Source of the DNA: Cardiocondyla obscurior
Lineage: Eukaryota; Arthropoda; Insecta; Hymenoptera; Formicidae
NCBI RefSeq assembly: GCF_019399895.1
Contig: NC_091868.1
Span: 2,156,499 to 2,220,498 of the forward strand
Length of the DNA stretch: 64,000 nt
Direction: 5' to 3'
A program made the position numbers and the translations under genes. Shown in pieces: positions 27,501 through 36,500 of the stretch. Under the pieces are notes generated by a model. That model was not told where the DNA came from and ran no database searches. It saw only the letters and a program-made list of their open reading frames with translations. Numbering within the stretch: position 1 is the stretch's first letter; each line of letters opens with the position of its first letter.

Positions 27501-30500
27501 TGGAAATTCTCTTAAATTAACATTCGGGCTTCAATGGCGCCGTTAACGAGCAATCGGAATTAATCAACGAAAAGTTGCGCGGCGGCGTAAATTTATTTTG
27601 CGCTCGCCGGTCGCGATTAATAAAGCGCCGAATTACATTATGCCCGGGGGAAAAAAAAAGAGGAGGAAGGGAAAAAATTGAGATTTTATCCAAACGAAGA
27701 ACGCCAATCAATATTGATATTACGAGACGCCGAGATTTTACGCGAGCTAACGTTAACAATGTATAACTTTGAGCGAGGGATTCCGCGGAGAGTAAACTAG
27801 CGTGCTTTTTAAAGCAACCCTCCTCTTATCGGCTCAATTTCGATGAATAATTTCTTTCGTAGAAAAATTTCTTTTAACAAGCGAGCAACAGAAAAAAGCT
27901 TGCAAAGGAACTCAACGCACAAAAATTCGAAATAATAATTCAAACGAATAAAAAGATCTGTGGTTATTTAAAAATACGTTTAGTTTGATTAATTTTGGTA
28001 TCGCTCTTTGTAATTTATCTTCCACAGACGAGGTGTAGCAATGAGCGGCGCTGCGTGTTAGAATCTTTTGTGTTTAATGACAGCCTTGAAATTTGATCGA
28101 GTTGCATCGTTATATATTCCGGGATATTAATCGCGCGATTCAAAGCTGCTTCAGTTTTGTCGATATTAACGTGCGCTATATATATTCCGTGTTTTAAACG
28201 AATTTTAAATGAGTGTTCCAGAACAGTTTCGATATTGCAAAAATTATCTTTTGATCAAAATAATCTCGCTATGGGACATCCAATATCGCCGATCTGATAA
28301 TCGTTCGAACCGTCATCATTTACCTGATATCCTATATACTATATACGAACGTCCCAGAATCCCAGTCTTTTTTTTTAACAACGACAAATTCTTTACAGTC
28401 GTTTTGACTAATACAATCGCCGTTTTTTGCCTTGCAAATATAATTGGGAGTCGCTATCTGCATCGTGTTTTTGATAATATGCATATTAAATGCGTTAATA
28501 AAATTTCTATTACAGCAGAAAGTATAAAATTGAAATTTAAAATAATTTTAAATTGTTTAATTGTTTGCTATGTAGCTTTTAATAATGCTGTTAGTTAACA
28601 TTAGGCAATATATTTATATATTACAAATTTATATTAATAGATTACAGATAAAGGAAATATAAATTTATAATTGAAGATAAGAGTAAAAAAGCGCAGACGT
28701 GCGTTACAACTGCGCAGATTGAATCGAGCATTCGCATGTTCATTTAAGTTTTGCTTGAAATTTATTTTGAGCTTCAGTATTGATCACTCACCGTCGAGTG
28801 ATACAAAAACGCGCGACGATGCACCTATTGTAAATTACAAAAAAAAAAAATTGCCATTTTTTTTTATATTTTATACAATCGTAACAAAATACTTTTCGAG
28901 AGTTTTTAATTATCAAAAACGTTTGTCAACATTAATATCCATTCATTCGATATGTCGCGGTATTTTTCGTCACCGCACCACTGCCAATTGCAGAATTCGG
29001 TGCATTCAACTTGACGCATTCGACGCTTTCGACATCCTACGAATTTTTGCACGACAAATATAAAAAAACAAAGTGTTTTTAGTTATAAAATATGGCAAAT
29101 GGCAAATTTATTGACAAAAATATACTGATAGTTTTATCTATCACAGTCGTGACTTTCGTAAATATTTCGTAAACCAAATTGTGTTTAATATTAAAAAGTG
29201 AGTTTTTATTAGGGCACTTTAATCTACAACGTTTTGTCTGCAACGTTTATTGTAGTAATTTTATACATCAATCATGTTCGATACGTTCAAGCTAATATAT
29301 TTCGCGTAATGATGCAATAAAATAATGTAAAGCGTATTTAAATAAATAAAGCAACTCGAGACGTATCCGCGCGGGACTATCTGTAATTTTCAAACAAAAT
29401 CTTAACTCCGCGTAATTTCTGACAAAAATCTGAATGTGAAATCGCTCGCGAAACGTATTTGGAATATACGTTTTACGTCCCGAGACGAACGTGACTTAAG
29501 ATCTGGATGACATTTTAAGAATTTTCGCGAAATGACATTTTAATGCTGAAACTCGCTTTATGCTTAAAGTTGAGCGAGAGATAGTGCACGTTTCGCAATA
29601 TCTCGGTACCGGCGAACTCAAACGCGACGATGTTTAAAACGTAACACGAGCGCAGCGTAAATGATTGAGCTTCGGGCGAAACACGAGCACTTAACAGATC
29701 TTCGCGTATTCACAAACGAGCTTGTTCCACCGACGGCGTTACCGGGGCGATGCCCGTAGATTAAATCTTTCAAAGATCTCGTTAAACGTGATGTACAATA
29801 CCTGAGACGTTTGCTACATTTAACTCTTGTAATCCGGGATTTATATCTGCGCCGGAGATCGCATACGTTTAACGATGCGTTTTGATTTAATTTTCACGAG
29901 CTCCATATCTGCTTATAGTCTTGTTTAGTAGAAATTACGCATTCGTTTGAACGTATCGAATAACATGATTACGGTGTATGCAACTGCAAACATAATTAGC
30001 CCTCGAATTGATACGATCGCGATATTAAAATTATTATATCATCGTTAAACCGCGCCGTCTCACGCCGCGTCACTTTCAATTTCGCGATAAGACTCCGTAA
30101 GACTCGGCATCAATTTTATTTTTACTTTTATCCGCATGCGGAATTTCCACAAAGAGAGTAATAATACTACGAGATAAAATGCAGACAAACCGTAAGATAG
30201 ATCTGGAGATTTATTCCCGTTTCAATGACTTCTTCTAGTTCCACGCTCGGAATAATCTTTTCGCAAGAGGCAATGATTTTGTAGTTGACATTTATATTGG
30301 CATTTTAATACCGTCCTGTAAATCATATGTAATAAAAGAGGTGGCCCACAAAAGCGAACTTTGACTTTTACGAGCGGGCCATTAAATAACGCGTTCAATT
30401 CGAGATTCTGTATATACAAGGGTTACTTGCGGAAGAGAACGACAATCATCCTCGTGTAAAAATTACTCTAAGAGTACTCCTCCCTTCTTCCCCCGGGGAT

Positions 30501-33500
30501 CGTTACTTTATTTAACAAATTAAGCAACCTACGTAGTTTTTCCCCTCATTATTTTTATCCGCTTCTGCGGCAGTTTCCTATTCGAAAGCTTAATTTACAA
30601 ACTTTTCATCGATCCTCGGCGTACGGGGTGGTGGGGAATGTGGGGGGGGGGAAAGGATTTCCATTTTTAGATCGTGATTTAAATATTATTTCTCCTCGAA
30701 TACCCGCCCTGAACTGTAATTCCAAATTGGCCAATGAACTGTTAAAAATCGACCGGCGATTCTGGGACATCCTGCGGTAGCGCCGACATCGTGCCCGTGT
30801 TTGAATTGACAAATGGCGCTGTCAATTTCGCTCGCGCGCCCTTTGAACCAGAGAGAAATTCCTCTCGGGAGACAGCGGGATCCTTTCGGATCGATGAACA
30901 TTTCGTGAACGTCTAACGGATGACACGACAGCTGTCTACAGCCATGTGTACGTACACGCGGCGCTACGTTCATACGCGCGGGACAAGGAGACGCACGTAT
31001 CACACGCGCGGCACACATACATACATATACGTAAACACACAGGGCGAGCGGACGATCGAACATGCATGTAATACAGCCGTGCGGTTCGTTCGGCCAATGA
31101 GATGAGCTCGGACATGTGAGTGATTATATTGAATCGGATCGTTATGGTTTCGCAGGCATTAATCAAGAGAGAGAGATTCTCGAGATGATTCCTAACTGGA
31201 AATTCATATTTATAGAGGGAGAGATATTATGTAATTAAGAAGTTTTTCGATGCTCGATATAAATGCTGATCGGATATTATTAAATCAATTATATATCGAT
31301 TCAACGACGCGACGGCTTAATATAATTGTCGCGAGTAGCAAATAGAAGTAGAATATTTTATTTGACAGTTTTTAGACATGCAAAATAAATTGCCAATTTT
31401 GCTGATTTAACGCAGCCATACAGGCACCCTCATCGGCGACGTAATTAATTTAATCTATTTAAATTAAATTAGAGATTAGACTAATATGCATAATTGAAAT
31501 AATTAATTTCGAATGAGCTATTATGCGAATCGTAAATTAGTAAATGAAAGCTAATTGTTGATAATGAATTCTGCATAATTTTCATTGCCTTGGAGCGCCA
31601 TAATTGCTCAAGCGAGTTTCAAAGGCAGAAGTTTACCTTGCATCTTTTATCCGGTATTTAATTATAATATTAATTAATATTTTACATTATATAGATTTTT
31701 ACAAAAACCATTTCGATGGTTTATCAAAATTTCAAACCAAATACTTGATTGCGTAAATACCTGCGCACTATTTACCAATTGAACCCATTAATTAGCGGCT
31801 TGTTTTATATTTGTTAATTCTAATTGTATAATTAAATGTGCTAATTAAAAATCAACAACAAATGGCTGAAAAACATCGAGTAATTATCTTGGAAAAATTT
31901 ATATGTCGTTAATTAGTTGCACGCACAAACTACGCTTTAAACAAATTTTCGTAATAAAAGCATAATAAAGAATTCCACACAATATTCAACTTTATTAAAA
32001 ATGAATTTAACTTTCAATTTGATGCAACACGCTGATAAATAAATTTTTATAATTATCAGACTTTAATATTTCATTTGCCAATCAACTGATTAATCAGATT
32101 TCGAGATGGTCCCGTAAATATAAAAAAACATACGTTACGCTTTTAATAAATAATTAATATTAAAAAAAAAAAAATAAGGGGATCTCTTAAATATTGTATA
32201 TTCAATTCCAATTTTGACTAAAATTATATTAATGAGTCCCAACAATTAGAGCTTGGCAATCAGGTGAATTTGGGACGCGCTACTGTTGTTCAAGTGTCCA
32301 CAAGGTACATTAGCAAATAACAATACGTCACCAAGTAACAATCCGATCGACTAATCACTCATTCACGAGGCTCGACTCCGCGCTCGAAATTCGTGCATTT
32401 TAATACATAGCACATACAATAGGGTTGCAACACTTCTGCCACCGAATTAACGGCGGTAACAGTCGTGGATAGCAATTGGCCCGCGCGAGCGAACGGAAAT
32501 GTAGCTAGAGTGGCAAATATGTGCCTTTTGATTGCGTGAACTTTGCCTAGGGTTGTGGTCACTTCTCGGTAAGAGCTCGCTCTTGTTGATACGCGCGTAT
32601 ATAACAATATCTTACGACTGTATGCACACGTGCAATTGTGTGTCAAGCGCACCGAACAGGGAAACGGAAGGGAAACAAAATGAAAAAAAGGAACGGGCGA
32701 CGGCGGGAAACAAAGACTTGCGGCGCGTTAGGTAAAATCGTCACTGATCACTATACGCCGAATTAATTACCGAATCTTGACCGGTATAATTTCGAGACCC
32801 AGGCGACTTTAAAGAAATAAAAAAAAATAAAATAATAATAATAAAAATTAAAAAAAATAAAACGTAACCGTAGAAACATGTACGCGAATCGTGTTATTTC
32901 TAGCATCACGGCGAAGAGATCGGTTACACGCGTTTATAGCAAATTAAAAAAAAAAAAAAAAAAGAAGAAAAAAATCGGCGTTATGGAAAAGTGGATTAAT
33001 TCATTACAAGCAGAGTAGTTTTCAGTAAATTAAGTTTGAAATGCGGAGTTTCATGTTGCTGGCCCAGCTGTGTGTACGACTCCTTTATCTTCCTTTTTTT
33101 TTATTTCGCGGATTAACCCACTTTTGCACAACGCCGTTCGAAGGGATTCTGTAAACGCGGAGATTATACCGGTCCCGATCGCTGCCATCGGACGGCGTCG
33201 AAGATAATGGGAAAAAGATACGGCTGATGAGTCGTCGCCGTCGCGCACATTTAACGTATAGAGATCAGTGAGATCGCCGGACTATTACCTCCCGTTTTAC
33301 CCTAGATGTATTAACAAGCTCCGGCGAAGGAGATTCTTTTTCCCATAACGACGATCGAAAGTTTAATTCGTTTACTTGTCTCGTTTTCTCTCTCTTTCTC
33401 TCTTTTTCTTCTCTGATGTACACATACGCTCGCGCGTGTATGAACGCGTATGCGACGTCTCGCATGTCGATCTTTTTATTTCGAAATATTTTTTCTCTCA

Positions 33501-36500
33501 TTACATTAATAACAACCTATTTTCAATGTATACATACGTACAGGATAGCCTGAAGTAATCGCTACCCCTTTCGCTTATGAATTAATTAAAATTGTTTTCT
33601 CCTCGGAAAAAAAAAAGAAAAAAAAATTGACATCTATTTCTTTTATCATTTTTAGTACAAGGTTTATAATCTTTCAAAGCAAATTAATAATTTATTTAAA
33701 TTAAAGTCCAGTTAAATTATAATGCAAGCTTTAAAAATAACGTAGAATATACACGTTAATTAAGAGTATTACATTTCAATTTCGTTGTCCAGATAAGAAA
33801 CGTAATAATATATTCATTAATTTATTACGTATGTTTTCAAATTTAAAGCTGCGCCACGTAATAAGTTGAAATTGAAATTTTAAAACATTAATTAGTATAA
33901 CATATTTGTATTTCTAAATGCATTAAAATAATTACGCCATCACATTTAATTTAAATACAAAAATAATATTCGAGTAAAAAATTTTATAAATACGTTTTTC
34001 TGGTATAGCAGTATTTAAATCTTTTATTTAAAATCAAGTACCTAAACATGTATGATAGCAACACAACGTCTACGTAAAAAAATCTATATATTTTTTATTA
34101 TATACTTTTTTATTTAAATCGAACTGCATGAATCAGCGAAAGAGACGGCGACAATAGGTATATCCTGTACATCCGCATTTTGGAACTAGAACAACCAATA
34201 TCATTTTTACGAATCGGAAAAGTGCAAGTTCAAATATTACGTAACGCGCGTAACAATCGGGCTTTCGATTTCCGAGTCACGTAGAGGTGTCGGTTGTTCT
34301 ACGCTCAAAATATCGGCGTGTATATACAACTCCCGTTTAGTTTCTCTCTTCTATCTTAAGAAATTTCCGTTCTCGTTTCGGTTTTTCCGTTTTCCGTTTT
34401 CCGTTTCCGTTTCGTTAAGTCGTTCTCGGCGCTCACGGGCAGCCGGTGCGCGCTTTTGTAATACGTCCCTTTGTGTGTGTCGACAGCTCTGGAATCGACA
34501 ATAATCCGACGGTCTTTTACCACTTAATGCCCGGTTCCACGGCGCAGACGAACAAGTTTCATACGTTTTACCTTCAGCAACGCGCCGAGCAGTCGACGAC
34601 CTGGGCCGATATTAAGGTTAACCATCCGCTGGACTACGAGAGCATAAAGGAATACAATCTAACCATACGAGTGGAGGTACGACTCGAACTTTAATACGCG
34701 CTCTTATTTCGTATAACGTGAAGCTTTTGTAAAAGAACATAAATAATCAAGAAAAGAATGGACTCCGTACTGTTGTTAAAATATTAAATTTACGTAATCC
34801 GCGAGAGAAGCACCGAGTAGAAATTTAGATACAAGCGCATCTTCGTAATTTTACGCGGGGATGAAGATTAAAAAAAGAGTCGGAATCGAGCGGTATGCAC
34901 GGCGCATAATCGTCTTGTAATCGCGGCGAATTTAATCCTACCAGAATAATGGGGCTCAACAACTGGCTTCCGAGGCAACCGTGTACATCATGCTGGAGGA
35001 TGTTAACGACGAGATACCGCTGTTCACTGAACGAGAACAGGAAACCGTACTTGAGGGTGAACCGGTGGGCAGTAAAGTCACCCAAGTGAACGCTATCGAC
35101 AAGGACGGAACGTTTCCCAATAATCAGGTAAATTGATAGAGCGCAATCAATTCTGATAAGAAGTATCGTGCGGATTCTACATTAAATTCTACTACGCAGA
35201 AGGACGTTTCGAAACGTCAAAGCCTTTATATTCGATACGTAATGTTAGCGTCATAAATGCAGGTATACTTAATTTATTTCGTTTTAAATCTAAAACTTTT
35301 TTGTTCTTTTTACGATACATTTCTGCGATTTTATTTCGTACCGTAAGTCTTATTGCAACGTTTGCTGTATGATTTTAATTTCATTTAAATTCATGAAAGA
35401 ATAAATATACGCGTAAATAATCCCGCTTTTTAATTAATTTAAGTTAATTTTATCAAACGTATGAGAGAAAAAAGCAGGAAAAATAGTTTTGTTTCTTTTA
35501 ATTAATTTTGATCTATTTCATTATTAATATTCATATTTTTCTTTCAAATTTAAAATTCTGCTAAGTATTTCAAATATAATAAATAATATTATCGTTACGA
35601 TACAAAAGTATTTCGTTTAATTTCATAAAACGATCAATAACAAGTAATGTTGATTAAAATTGATAAAGAAATTGAGCCACGCTTATAAAGAAAGAAAGAC
35701 AAGAAAAACGCATTACGTTCGATACAAGCCTTCTCATTTCTTTACCGAGGGATCCGATTTCAAGTGAATCGATTGAAAGAGAATTGCGGCGAAGCCGCAC
35801 AAAAGAACTAAAGAACGCGCCTGGTATTGCCGAGTGCTCGAATGTAGGACTTAGGGGAGCTCAGTCGCCGAAGTCCTGATTCGAGAGAGACGAGGAGCAG
35901 CCGCGCGGGAATTGGGGAATAAGGGGCGGTTGCAGGGCGCTTAGACGCACCGCCATAACTTAGGCTGTCGTGTCGAAACTTTAATGTTTCATGCGAAAAT
36001 GTGCTGCCATTCTCGGCGGAGTGTTATAAACTTGGAGTAACGGAGTAACGCAATTCTGACGGGCGCGTTTGAGTGGCGTTGAATTTATCACGTATGATCG
36101 CATTAACGGATATGCCAGCAGCGCGAATGTACACCGCGCCGACATTTAATCGTGTGATTATCATTCGTTTTGCATTGAAACCCTCGGGTTGCTACGTTAC
36201 CGAACGCATTTTGTAACACCGATACAACTGCTGATTACGAGAGCGCGCTGAACATTGCGAAACAAACTGCGAATTTCTACGGGAGACAAACCAATGGTAT
36301 ATATTGCCTATATTCATCAAATCTAGATATATATTTTCGTTATCTTTTATTATACGCTTACTTGTTAACTTCACCTGTTACGTTAACAAAAAAAAATTTT
36401 TATTTTTTGTATTTAAAAGAAATATATAGTTATTATTTTTAGTAAAATTCAGAAATGATAAGGTTTAGAATAAACCAAGTTATATCGTGTTCCCTTTTTT

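Larger units (their letters stand above)
22910..34486 (+). other. CadN: CadN intron 9b-10 (11.6 kb)
   Basis: A long phase-2 intron. I looked for a third copy of the alternative exon (the VWD and GPIxIKEN signatures) and for other cadherin linkers, and found none. It contains a CTAT microsatellite at 25701-25731, a CA repeat at 27091-27104, a G-run cluster at 30625-30651 and a TTTTCCG repeat near the 3' end. The 26000-28600 part is mixed in composition. The open frames there show no protein signature. Confidence 0.7.

Noticed and set aside
22910..34486. Third copy of the alternative exon 9
   Set aside because: I searched by eye for VWD, GPIxIKEN and DVVDR signatures in this intron and found none. 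A divergent copy could still be missed.
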